Assembly (NCBI GenBank): GCA_016930175.1
Contig: JAFGHJ010000013.1
Span: forward strand, 62,001 to 126,000
Length of the DNA stretch: 64,000 nucleotides
Direction of reading: 5' to 3'
Origin: Caldifarciminota bacterium
GTDB taxonomy: Bacteria > Hydrothermota > UBA3072
In this document: piece after piece, positions 34,766 to 42,420 of the stretch
Layout: each line of letters begins with the position of its first letter
Position numbering within the stretch: position 1 is the first letter of the stretch
Notes under the pieces: model-generated
Databases searched by the model: none
The model's input: the letters and a program-made list of their open reading frames with translations, nothing else
Told to the model about the DNA's origin: nothing
Made by a program: the position numbers and the translations under genes

Positions 34766-35650
34766 ATGGCAGACAAAGATGGAATTCGAAAAGATCATAA
34801 TTATCACCTGGATATTCCCATGAAAAATGAGCCTTTTACACTTCGTGGCTCAAACTCAATTGCCTGGGGCATGAAAAATAGATTTTCCAATATTTTTAAT
34901 CCTGATACCAATCGAACTGTGATGCTTGCCGTCGATCACGGATATTTTCTCGGTCCGACCACTGGTTTGGAAAGAATCGACGTAACCATTGTTCCTCTGC
35001 TTCCTTATGCTGATACACTGATGTGTACACGAGGAATTTTACGCTCAACAATACCCCCAACCTTTACAAAAGGAGTTGTTCTCAGAGCCAGTGGTGGTCC
35101 AAGCATACTTAAAGAACTATCAAATGAAGAGATTGCTGTCGATATTGAAGATGCCATACGTCTTAATGCTGCCGCGCTCGCGGTTCAGGTTTTTATTGGT
35201 GGTGAGTTTGAAACTAAATCGATACATAATCTAACGCGGCTTGTGGATATGGGTAATAGATATGGAATTCCAGTTCTTGGCGTAACCGCGGTGGGTAAAG
35301 AGATGAAACGGGACGCTCAATATATGCGTCTGGCAACGAGAATCTGCGCGGAACTGGGCGCTTCTTACGTTAAAACTTATTATGTTCCGGAAGATTTTGA
35401 GACCGTAACTGCAGCCTGCCCCGTTCCTATAGTTATAGCCGGGGGAAAGAAAATCCCGGAACTCGATGCGCTCAAGATGGCATATAATGCGATACAGCAG
35501 GGAGCATGCGGTGTTGATATGGGACGAAATATATTCCAAGCTGAAGCTCCCATCGCTATGATTCAAGCGGTTCGAAAGGTTATTCATGAAAATATGAAAC
35601 CTGAAGAAGCGTTAAAAGTATATCAGACTTTAAAGAAAGAAAAAAAATAA
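34766..35650 (+). CDS. lsrF: LsrF-type 3-hydroxy-2,4-pentadione 5-phosphate thiolase / DhnA-family aldolase
   Basis: 294 aa; very similar in wording to E. coli LsrF throughout ([81 protein letters not shown]). LsrF is a class I aldolase-fold thiolase that transfers the acetyl group of phosphorylated AI-2 to CoA, giving acetyl-CoA and DHAP. The Schiff-base lysine is in YVKTYY. No LsrK, LsrG, LsrR or AI-2 transporter is nearby, and a sugar-phosphate aldolase role on another substrate remains possible. First gene of a three-gene operon with a perfect promoter. Confidence 0.85.
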   Translation: MADKDGIRKDHNYHLDIPMKNEPFTLRGSNSIAWGMKNRFSNIFNPDTNRTVMLAVDHGYFLGPTTGLERIDVTIVPLLPYADTLMCTRGILRSTIPPTFTKGVVLRASGGPSILKELSNEEIAVDIEDAIRLNAAALAVQVFIGGEFETKSIHNLTRLVDMGNRYGIPVLGVTAVGKEMKRDAQYMRLATRICAELGASYVKTYYVPEDFETVTAACPVPIVIAGGKKIPELDALKMAYNAIQQGACGVDMGRNIFQAEAPIAMIQAVRKVIHENMKPEEALKVYQTLKKEKK

Positions 35651-35659
35651 AAGTGGTCT

Positions 35660-36370
35660 ATGCCGGCTAATAAAGCCTTTAATCTCCTTCTCAGAAGTTC
35701 TCCTACTCTAAGTGTGGGTATAACATCGGCCGACTTCTTGAACATTGGTAAAGAAGTTGAGTTGCTTGAAAGTACGGATATAAAGATAATGCATTTTGAT
35801 GTTATGGATGGGTGCTTTGTGGAAAGACTGACGGTAGGACCAGTATTCATAAAAGCCGTAAAAACTGAATTGTTAAAAGATGTCCACTTGATGATTCAAA
35901 ATCCGGAAGAAAAGATACACGAATATGTGGATGCAGGTGCCGATATGATTACAATTCACCTGGAATCCTCCAAAAACGCTTACTCAGTTCTCACAGAGCT
36001 TGGAAAAACGGAAAATAAAAACGACCCGGAAAGAGGAATAATAAGGGGCGTAGCATTAAATCCCGATACGCCGGTTGAACGTATTAAAGGATTACTCGGC
36101 GATATAGAGATGATTGTAGTCCTTGCTGTAAATATCAAAAAGAAAGGATTTCCTTTCTTTAATTCTTATGCGGATAAATTTATGGAAGTGAAAGACCTTG
36201 TTTCTAACTCCGGCAAAGAAATCCTTCTGTGTCTTGATGGCGGTATAAAGATGGATAATATTTCCGAGTTCGCTAAAGTGGGTGCTGATATTCTGGTTAG
36301 CGGAAGCGCAATATTTAGTGGAGAAAATCCGGTAGAAAACATCAAATTTATGTTAAAGGAAATTGAATGA
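35660..36370 (+). CDS. Ribulose-phosphate 3-epimerase family protein (LsrE/AlsE-like)
   Basis: 236 aa, TIM-barrel of the RPE family. Conserved pieces are SPTLSVGITSADFLNIGKEVELLE, IMHFDVMDGCFVERLTVGP (metal Asp), DVHLMIQNPEEKI, MITIHLES, LCLDGGIKMDN and VSGSAIFSGENP. Residue changes from canonical Rpe (for example FDVMDGCFVERLT for VDVMDGHFVPN) fit the LsrE/AlsE-like branch. It begins 9 nt after lsrF and would interconvert phosphoketoses epimeric at C3 for the same pathway. Confidence 0.85.
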   Translation: MPANKAFNLLLRSSPTLSVGITSADFLNIGKEVELLESTDIKIMHFDVMDGCFVERLTVGPVFIKAVKTELLKDVHLMIQNPEEKIHEYVDAGADMITIHLESSKNAYSVLTELGKTENKNDPERGIIRGVALNPDTPVERIKGLLGDIEMIVVLAVNIKKKGFPFFNSYADKFMEVKDLVSNSGKEILLCLDGGIKMDNISEFAKVGADILVSGSAIFSGENPVENIKFMLKEIE

Positions 36371-38475
36371 AGAATAGATGGTCGAAGAAAGAAGCATCCA
36401 AGTTCATCGCTAAATACGGTAAAAAATGGGGAGAAGATCTTGCTCTCCGAACCTACACCAGTAGACTTATAGGAGAGGCAAAAGAACTTGTGCTTCATGG
36501 GGGTGGAAATACATCGGTGAAAGGAGTATTCAAGAACGTTCTTGGCAAAAAATTTCCCGTTATTTACGTTAAAGCATCCGGTCAGGACCTTTCGAATATC
36601 GAACTGGAAGGACACACAGGAATCGATCTTGATTATATAAGACAACTGCAAAATTTAAAAAAACTTTCCGATGAAGATATGGTAAATGAAATATTAACCC
36701 ATCGTTTTAATGCTAAGAGCAGAACTCCCTCGATTGAAACATTGATGCATGCCTTTATACCCGCAAAATACATCGATCACACTCACGCGGATGCGATACT
36801 CGTTCTGACCAATCAGATTAATGGAGAAAAAATCACCCGGGACGCATTGGGTGATGATGTTATAATACTGGAGTACAAAAAGCCGGGATTCGAGCTGGCC
36901 AAAGCCGCAGCTCGTGCGTTTGGTGAAAACCCAGATTGTAAGGGTATGGTGCTGATGAAGCATGGACTGCTTACCTGGGGAGAGAGCGCCCGGGAATCGT
37001 ATGAAAGGACAATTGAACTTGTAACAAAAGCGGAGCGTTATCTGTCAAAGAAGTGCAGAAAACCTCTAAAAGTAAAAACTACCACCTCTCTATCAAAAGC
37101 CAGAGAAAGATATCTAAAGGTTGCTCCAATCCTTAGGGGACTTCTTGCTATCCCGACGGGAAACGCTGATTGGGCATATTCGCGTTTTATATTAAAACCT
37201 TTAATAAACAAAGAAATTCTTAACCTTGTCGATTCGTATAAGGGTAAGGTGGTAGCATTGACGCCCCCTCTGACTACCGACCATCTTATAAGAACTAAAG
37301 CTTATCCTCTGTGGATCGACGAACTTAACTATGATGATGAAGAAAAATTAAGAGGGAAAATTAAGACTTCAGTAGCAAAGTACATAGAAAAATACGATAA
37401 GTATTTCGAGCGTTATTCTAAAAAGATTAAACAAAAAATTAACCGTTTTGATTCAATGTCGCGGGTGATTCTAATACCGGGGTTAGGAGCAATATGCGCT
37501 GGTCAGGATGTAGTAGAAGCTGATATAGTAAAGGATATCACTTTCCAGACTTTATCTGCTAAAATGAAGATTTATTCGATGGGAGAATATGAGGGGCTGA
37601 ATGAAAAACATCTCTTTGGCATGGAATATTTTAGTCTTCAACATGCAAAGCTTGCCCGAAAAGATAAATTTCCTCTTGGGAGTTCTGTTGCAATTGTCAG
37701 TGGAGCAGCGGGAGCAATCGGAAGTGGTATTTGCGAGGAACTCCTTAAAAATGAATGCCATGTGGCTGTCTCAGATTTGCCCGGTGATAATTTGAATTCA
37801 TTGGTGGATGAGTTTAAAGCTAAGTATAAAGAAAGAGTAATTGGTGTTAACCTTGATGTGACAAATCCGAAATCAGTCGCAAATGGCTTTGATAAAGTTA
37901 TTGAAAGTTGGGGAGGAATTGACCTGGTGGTTGTGAATGCCGGTATCGCAAGTGTCTCATCTCTTATGGGGATGGATCCAAACACATTCCGGAAACTGGA
38001 ACAGGTAAATATTGAAGGAACACTTAATTTCCTATCTGAGTCCGGAAGACATTTTCGAGTGCAGGGAACAGGAGGTGATGTTGTAGTAATATCCACTAAG
38101 AATGTTTTTTCTCCGGGTACGAAATTCGGAGCTTACAGCGCAACTAAAGCAGCAGCACACCAGTTAGCTCGAATCGCAAGCCTGGAGTTTGCGGAAATGG
38201 ATGTGAGAGTCAATATGGTTTCTCCCGATGCGGTATTTTCTCATGGTAAGCGTAAATCCGGATTATGGGCTGAAGTTGGACCGGACAGGATGAGGGCAAG
38301 AGGTCTATCCGAGAAAGAGCTCGAGGAATATTATAAAAATCGAAATCTGCTTAAAGCGAAAGTAACTGCTGAACATGTTGCAAAGGCGGTATTATTCTTT
38401 GCAACCCGTCAAACTCCGACAACAGGTTCGACCATCCCGGTTGACGGGGGGCTACCGGATGCAACTCCGAGGTGA
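36367..38475 (+). CDS. Class II aldolase / short-chain dehydrogenase fusion
   Basis: 702 aa. Residues about 10-410 are a class II aldolase/adducin domain (LVLHGGGNTSVKG, the zinc pair in DHTHADAIL, MVLMKHGLLTWGE). Residues about 430-700 are a Rossmann SDR with the NAD motif SGAAGAIGSGICEEL, NAGIAS, the catalytic Tyr-Lys in YSATKAAAH and the C-terminal GSTIPVDGG. This is the layout of bifunctional rhamnulose-1-phosphate aldolase/lactaldehyde dehydrogenase proteins (RhaEW/YuxG type), which cut a 1-phosphoketose to DHAP and an aldehyde, then oxidise it. ATGA overlap with the epimerase. Together with LsrF it suggests breakdown of a deoxy- or branched sugar phosphate to DHAP and a two- or three-carbon acid derivative. 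Confidence 0.88.
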   Translation: MKNRWSKKEASKFIAKYGKKWGEDLALRTYTSRLIGEAKELVLHGGGNTSVKGVFKNVLGKKFPVIYVKASGQDLSNIELEGHTGIDLDYIRQLQNLKKLSDEDMVNEILTHRFNAKSRTPSIETLMHAFIPAKYIDHTHADAILVLTNQINGEKITRDALGDDVIILEYKKPGFELAKAAARAFGENPDCKGMVLMKHGLLTWGESARESYERTIELVTKAERYLSKKCRKPLKVKTTTSLSKARERYLKVAPILRGLLAIPTGNADWAYSRFILKPLINKEILNLVDSYKGKVVALTPPLTTDHLIRTKAYPLWIDELNYDDEEKLRGKIKTSVAKYIEKYDKYFERYSKKIKQKINRFDSMSRVILIPGLGAICAGQDVVEADIVKDITFQTLSAKMKIYSMGEYEGLNEKHLFGMEYFSLQHAKLARKDKFPLGSSVAIVSGAAGAIGSGICEELLKNECHVAVSDLPGDNLNSLVDEFKAKYKERVIGVNLDVTNPKSVANGFDKVIESWGGIDLVVVNAGIASVSSLMGMDPNTFRKLEQVNIEGTLNFLSESGRHFRVQGTGGDVVVISTKNVFSPGTKFGAYSATKAAAHQLARIASLEFAEMDVRVNMVSPDAVFSHGKRKSGLWAEVGPDRMRARGLSEKELEEYYKNRNLLKAKVTAEHVAKAVLFFATRQTPTTGSTIPVDGGLPDATPR

Positions 38476-38915
38476 TTATCGGAACCACAGATTACACAAT
38501 ATTATTTAAACCACGAAACACACGAAATACACGAAAACCCAACATCCTTTTTAAATTGTGGTAACAAAACACACTAAAGAAACAAAATCACCGTAAAGAC
38601 GTAGAGAACGCAAAGGAAACAAATAAGATTTGATTTATTCAAAACTACTTCCATACTACCAAGGCTAAGAGAAACAACAGATTACACGAATAACACGAAT
38701 GTTCACTTTCTGGGATTTAAGCATTTTTGAATTTGACAGCCCGAATTAGGTTTAAGAAATCTATGAGGATTTACACGAATCTTTTTTGTCTGTAACTTTA
38801 TATGGAATTGTTATATTTGTATGTACTGTATATAAATTTTTCGTATGATTTTTAGAGAAACAACAAAAAATCTCGTGTTAATCTGTGTAATCTTGTGGTT
38901 TCTTCTTTTAATTTT
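38476..38915. repeat. 440-bp repeat-rich gap between convergent operons
   Basis: No gene. The left end has ACCACAGATTACACA (38484-38498) and AAACCACGAAACACACGAAATACACGAAAA (38509 onward); more A/C-rich pieces lie at 38570-38640 and 38680-38700. The right end carries the inverted counterpart, TGTGTAATCTTGTGGT (38884-38899). The two ends can pair, so the block may act as a two-way transcription stop. The interior also has ordinary AT-rich sequence. Confidence 0.7.
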
Positions 38916-39377
38916 TTAAAAAGGAAGTTCTTCGTCGTCCTCAGGCGGAGACTCCATATCTTCCGTTGCTTCTGTTGTGTCTTCTGCTAATTCCTCTTCT
39001 GTTTTCTCTGTTCCGTTTTCAGGATAAGGAGTCGTGGATTTTAGCAGTACCTGAACCCTGAATGCGTTTATACTTAATTCGGTTCTTTTAAATCCGTCAA
39101 CCTCTCTTGTGTAACTGGATAATCGCCCTTCCACCATAACCGGAACTCCCTTTTTTATGCGTTCACTTAGTCTTTCTGCCTGGTTTCCCCATAATGTTAT
39201 GCCTGCAAAGGTCGTTTCTTCCTTCCATTCTCCACTTTTGTCTTTAAAATTCCGATTTGATGCTATACGAAATTTCAGATAAGCGCTGCCTGATTCCGTG
39301 TAACTTAAAATAGAATCAGCAGTCGCTCTTCCCGTGATGAGTACAGAATTTATGTTTGGAATTCTATATTCGGCCAT
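38916..39377 (-). CDS. ssb: Single-stranded DNA-binding protein
   Basis: 153 aa. N-terminal OB fold (NSVLITGRATADSILSYTESGSAYLKFRIASNRNFKDKSGEWKEETTF, then VEGRLSSY), an acidic disordered linker, and the partner-binding tip ending DDEELPF. It binds single-stranded DNA in replication and repair. Directly after rpsF (4 nt); in many bacteria rpsR and rplI follow, but here they are absent. Confidence 0.95.
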   Translation of the reverse strand: MAEYRIPNINSVLITGRATADSILSYTESGSAYLKFRIASNRNFKDKSGEWKEETTFAGITLWGNQAERLSERIKKGVPVMVEGRLSSYTREVDGFKRTELSINAFRVQVLLKSTTPYPENGTEKTEEELAEDTTEATEDMESPPEDDEELPF

Positions 39378-39380
39378 GTT

Positions 39381-39665
39381 TTATTTCTCCTTTACCACAA
39401 GAATATGTCTTAGTATGTTGTTGTTTTGACGCATGAATTCTTTAAGATTATTGATTTTTTCAGGATCTGCCTCAAAATTAATTACAGTGTAGAACCCTTT
39501 ATCATGTCCGTCAATTTCGTATGCGAGTTCTTTAATTCCCCATTCGTCTACTTTTTTAATTTTTGCTTTATTCTTTTCAAAGTACGCCTTTATTTCTTCT
39601 GTAATTTGTTTTGACTCTTCTTCTTTTTCTGGATTGATGATGAACGTGCATTCGTATTTTCTCAT
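39381..39665 (-). CDS. rpsF: 30S ribosomal protein S6
   Basis: 94 aa, the usual bacterial S6 length. Starts MRKYECTFIINPEKEEE and carries KKVDEWGIKELAYEIDGHDKGFYTVINFEADPEKI, the RNA-facing core, then the short C-terminal helix with NILRHILVVKEK. Overlaps pth by 4 nt (ATGA). Binds 16S rRNA with S18. Confidence 0.96.
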   Translation of the reverse strand: MRKYECTFIINPEKEEESKQITEEIKAYFEKNKAKIKKVDEWGIKELAYEIDGHDKGFYTVINFEADPEKINNLKEFMRQNNNILRHILVVKEK

Positions 39666-40231
39666 TTAACCTCCTTTTGATTCCCGTTAATTTTTGACAT
39701 AGCCACATCAATACTTTCATCTTTCCAAATGAAAACAGCTTCTTTAGCTTTTTTCAATATTTCGGGTATTGCTTTTTCTTCCTCTTTACTAAACTTCGAG
39801 AGTACCCAATCCGAAGTTTCATTATTTTCAGCATTTCCTATTCCGATTCGTAGGCGTGGTATATTTTCGCTATCAAGATGATATATTATAGATTGTAAAC
39901 CATTATGTCCGCCATCGCTTCCCTTGTTTCTTAACCTTAATTTACCGAAGGGTAAGTTTATATCATCGAGGACGATGAGAATATTTTCCAGGGAAAGCGA
40001 AAAGTCTTCATGTAATTCACGTACAGCGATTCCACTGTTATTCATAAAGGTTGTCGCGTAAGCCAGGATAAGATTTTCTTTTAGCGAATAGTAATAATGC
40101 CCTTTGCCAGGTTTAAACCTCAATTTTTTCTTCGAACAAATAAATTGTATTAGTCTTCCTCCAAGGTTATGCCTGGTTCCGATGTAAAGGGCTGAGGGAT
40201 TGCCAAGCCCTATAGCTGCACGATATTCTAT
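39662..40231 (-). CDS. pth: Peptidyl-tRNA hydrolase with an apparent AUA start
   Basis: 189 aa if started at ATA 40231. The frame from the first usual start (TTG 40123) would lack the first 36 residues, including conserved catalytic parts. The upstream stretch reads EYRAAIGLGNPSALYIGTRHNLGG, with the substrate Asn (GLGNP) and catalytic His (TRHNLG); Asp (LDDINLPFG) and Asn (GGHNGLQS) follow. GGAG (40240-40243) stands 8 nt before ATA, and ATA overlaps the TAG of rplY (ATAG), mirroring the ATGA overlaps seen elsewhere. There is no ATG, GTG or TTG in the right place. Pth releases tRNA from peptidyl-tRNA. A base error in the assembly is the main alternative. Confidence 0.9.
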   Translation of the reverse strand: MEYRAAIGLGNPSALYIGTRHNLGGRLIQFICSKKKLRFKPGKGHYYYSLKENLILAYATTFMNNSGIAVRELHEDFSLSLENILIVLDDINLPFGKLRLRNKGSDGGHNGLQSIIYHLDSENIPRLRIGIGNAENNETSDWVLSKFSKEEEKAIPEILKKAKEAVFIWKDESIDVAMSKINGNQKEVK

Positions 40232-40902
40232 TCGGCACTCTCCTTTTCTTTTTGTTCTTCTGCTTTTTTTACTACTTCTTCTCCCTCTTTTGCAATAACT
40301 TCTGGTTCCTCTGCTTCCTCACCTATTGCAATCTCTTCCTCAGCAGGTTTGACTTCTATGAGTTTTCTTGGAGATAGAATGTTTACGATAGTTGAAGAGG
40401 GGTCCTCTTCAACTTTAACACCTTCTGGTATTTGAAGGTCTTTAATGTGTATGGATTGTCCTATTTCAAGATTACTAACATCCACCACTATTTTTTCAGG
40501 TATATCTTTGGGTAAGCACCTGACTATTAAAGCCCTGTGTTCTAAATTTAATATTCCGCCTTCTTCTATGCCTTTAGCTTTGCCCTGAAGTTCAAGTATG
40601 ACGTGGACACTAACTTCTTCGTTTTCATGTATATGTTGAAAATCTACATGTAATAGTTTCTCATTTAGTGGGTTTCGGCTCACCTCGCGCATGAGTACCT
40701 GAAGTTTTTTCCCTTCGTAGTCTAGATTTAACAATGTCGCTTCGGAGTGCAGGGAGTGTAATACGTTTTTTAGTTCTTCTTCCTTAATCATTATTGGTCT
40801 GCTTTTTTCTCCGTGACCATAAATGATGCCAGGAATCCATCCCTCTTTTCTGAGATGATTGACTTTCCTACTTCCTAGTTCTGTTCGATCTTTTGCTTTC
40901 AA
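40228..40902 (-). CDS. rplY: 50S ribosomal protein L25 (CTC form)
   Basis: 224 aa from TTG 40902, five nt after AGGAGG. Residues 1-90 are the 5S-rRNA-binding L25 domain (RKVNHLRKEGWIPGIIYGHGEKSRPIMI); about 95-185 form the TL5/CTC C-terminal domain (VHVILELQGKAKGIEEGGILNLEHRALIVRCLPKDIP), and the end is a charged Glu/Lys-rich tail. The long form is found in Thermus and many other bacteria and may act as a general stress protein. Sits between prs and pth, as in Firmicutes. Confidence 0.95.
   Translation of the reverse strand: MKAKDRTELGSRKVNHLRKEGWIPGIIYGHGEKSRPIMIKEEELKNVLHSLHSEATLLNLDYEGKKLQVLMREVSRNPLNEKLLHVDFQHIHENEEVSVHVILELQGKAKGIEEGGILNLEHRALIVRCLPKDIPEKIVVDVSNLEIGQSIHIKDLQIPEGVKVEEDPSSTIVNILSPRKLIEVKPAEEEIAIGEEAEEPEVIAKEGEEVVKKAEEQKEKESAE
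40240..40243 (-). promoter_or_regulatory. Shine-Dalgarno serving the AUA start of pth
   Basis: GGAG on the minus strand within the last codons of rplY, 8 nt before ATA 40231. Confidence 0.55.
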
Positions 40903-40926
40903 CTTTTCCTCCTAAATTGCATTTTC

Positions 40927-41865
40927 TTATATAAAAAGCGATGACACGGATTTGTTCTCGTGGATTCTTGTGATAGCTTCGCTTAGAAGTTTGGCTACAG
41001 AAACCACTTCTATTTTTTTGCTCTTCTTTTCGTCCATTGGAATAGTATCTGTTACAACAAGTTTATCGAGCGATGAGGTTGTAATCTTTTCAATCGCTTT
41101 GCCCGAGAGTACCGGATGTGTTATATACGCGTAAATTGCACTGGCTCCTTGCTTTTTTAACTCGTTTGCCGCTTCTGTCAAGGTTCCTGCTGTGTCTACA
41201 ATATCGTCGATTATTATAGCTGTTTTATCCTTTACGTCCCCAATTATATTAACAACTTCGCAATGATTCGGCTCGGGTCTTCTTTTGTCGACGATGGCTA
41301 TGGGTATATCCCTGTTGATTTTCTTTGCTATTGCTCTGGCTGCCTCAACCCTTCCCACATCAGGAGAAACTATAACAGTTTTTTTGTAATCTAAATTTAG
41401 TTTTTTTATGTGTTTAACCATTACTGGTGTTGCAAAGAGATGATCCACTGAGATATCAAAAAAACCTGTTATCTGAGGAGCATGTAAGTCTATGGTTACA
41501 ATCCGATTGGCGCCTGCTTTCTCGAATAAATTCGCAAAAAGCTTCGCTGAAATCGGAACCCTGGGTTTGTCCTTTTTCTCTTGTCTACCGTAACCAAAGT
41601 ATGGTATAATAGTGGTTATTCTTCCCGTCGAGGAACGGCGTAATGCGTCTATAATAAGTAAAAGTTCGATAATGTTCTCTGCAGGAGAGTTTGTTGATTG
41701 AACAACAAATACATCTCTTCCTCGAACATTCTCTTTTATCTGAATAAAAATCTCGCCGTCCGAAAATTTCCTTTTTTCAAGGGAAGACAAAGGTCTTTTC
41801 AAACATTTGCTAATACCTTTTGCAAGGCTTAAACTTCCGGAACCTGAGAAAACTTTCAATTCCAA
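40927..41865 (-). CDS. prs: Ribose-phosphate pyrophosphokinase
   Basis: 312 aa, normal length. PRPP synthetase makes 5-phosphoribosyl pyrophosphate from ribose 5-phosphate and ATP for nucleotide, His, Trp and NAD synthesis. Motifs: FVVQSTNSPAENIIELL, IPYFGYGRQEKKDKPRVPISAK (flexible ATP loop), IDLHAPQITGFFD, VSPDVGRVEAA, and the PRPP loop IIIDDIVDTAGTLTEA. Lies between rplY (25 nt) and tRNA-Gln (14 nt). Confidence 0.97.
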   Translation of the reverse strand: MELKVFSGSGSLSLAKGISKCLKRPLSSLEKRKFSDGEIFIQIKENVRGRDVFVVQSTNSPAENIIELLLIIDALRRSSTGRITTIIPYFGYGRQEKKDKPRVPISAKLFANLFEKAGANRIVTIDLHAPQITGFFDISVDHLFATPVMVKHIKKLNLDYKKTVIVSPDVGRVEAARAIAKKINRDIPIAIVDKRRPEPNHCEVVNIIGDVKDKTAIIIDDIVDTAGTLTEAANELKKQGASAIYAYITHPVLSGKAIEKITTSSLDKLVVTDTIPMDEKKSKKIEVVSVAKLLSEAITRIHENKSVSSLFI

Positions 41866-41878
41866 TTTTACTTCTCTC

Positions 41879-41950
41879 CTGGGGCGGTAGGATTCGAACC
41901 TACGAATGCGAGACCCAAAATCTCGTGCCTTGCCGCTTGGCGACGCCCCA
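41879..41950 (-). tRNA. tRNA-Gln (anticodon UUG)
   Basis: On the minus strand the acceptor arm TGGGGCG (41944-41950) pairs with CGCCCCA (41880-41886), discriminator G at 41879. The anticodon arm is CGAGA-TTTTGGG-TCTCG with anticodon TTG, and the T arm is TAGGTTCGAATCCTA with the invariant TTCGAAT. Length 72 nt, CCA not encoded. It lies inside the spoVG-prs gap, so it is probably processed from a longer transcript or has its own promoter; no clear promoter is seen between it and spoVG. Confidence 0.95.
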
Positions 41951-41973
41951 CATAATTTTGTAAGGGCAAATTT

Positions 41974-42420
41974 TTATAAAAGATCTTCTTCTATTTCTTC
42001 TTCTAATTCCCCGTCGTCCTCGATGTCCTCAATATCCTCAATGTCTTGTTCGATTTCTTCTTCGCTGCCAGCTTCTTCTTCATCTAATGCATTTATTTCG
42101 ACGTTTTCATCGGGTGCTTCGAAGTCTTCCTGCTCAAGGTCTGAGCCCTTTGGACTTTTACCTTCCTCTTCACATTTGCTGTAGTATTCGTCAAGGACAA
42201 CTTTCTCAAGCCTTTTTCGCATGGTGTTATTAATTGGGTGAGCGATGTCTCTAAAAGTTCCGTCCTTTCCTTTTCGGGAAGGCATTGCAACAAAAAGCCC
42301 TTTTCTTCCTTCGATTACTTTCATGCCGCGTATAACAAAGTCGTCATCAAAGGTTACGTTGACAAATGCTTTTAATCTGGGCTCATCTCTTAATGTTACA
42401 CGTACTTCTGTGAATTCCAT
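41974..42420 (-). CDS. spoVG: SpoVG family RNA/DNA-binding regulator
   Basis: 148 aa. The first 85 residues are the SpoVG domain (MEFTEVRVTLRDEPRLKAFVNVTFDDDFVIRGMKVIEGRKGLFVAMPSRKGKDGTFRDIAHPI), which binds nucleic acid in Firmicutes and spirochaetes. The remainder is a very acidic tail with the repeated unit EDI and runs of Glu, probably disordered. First residue ATG 42420 overlaps the ispE stop (TAATG). Its order before prs, rplY and pth matches the Firmicute spoVG-glmU-prs-ctc-pth block, but glmU is missing. Confidence 0.92.
   Translation of the reverse strand: MEFTEVRVTLRDEPRLKAFVNVTFDDDFVIRGMKVIEGRKGLFVAMPSRKGKDGTFRDIAHPINNTMRKRLEKVVLDEYYSKCEEEGKSPKGSDLEQEDFEAPDENVEINALDEEEAGSEEEIEQDIEDIEDIEDDGELEEEIEEDLL

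Noticed and set aside
39662-40123. Pth as an N-terminally truncated pseudogene starting at TTG 40123
   Set aside because: The missing conserved part is present in frame just upstream with a Shine-Dalgarno and an AUA codon, so the gene is whole.
42093-42293. Minus-strand 66-codon frame within spoVG
   Set aside because: Lies in another frame of a clear gene with an acidic low-complexity tail; a shadow.
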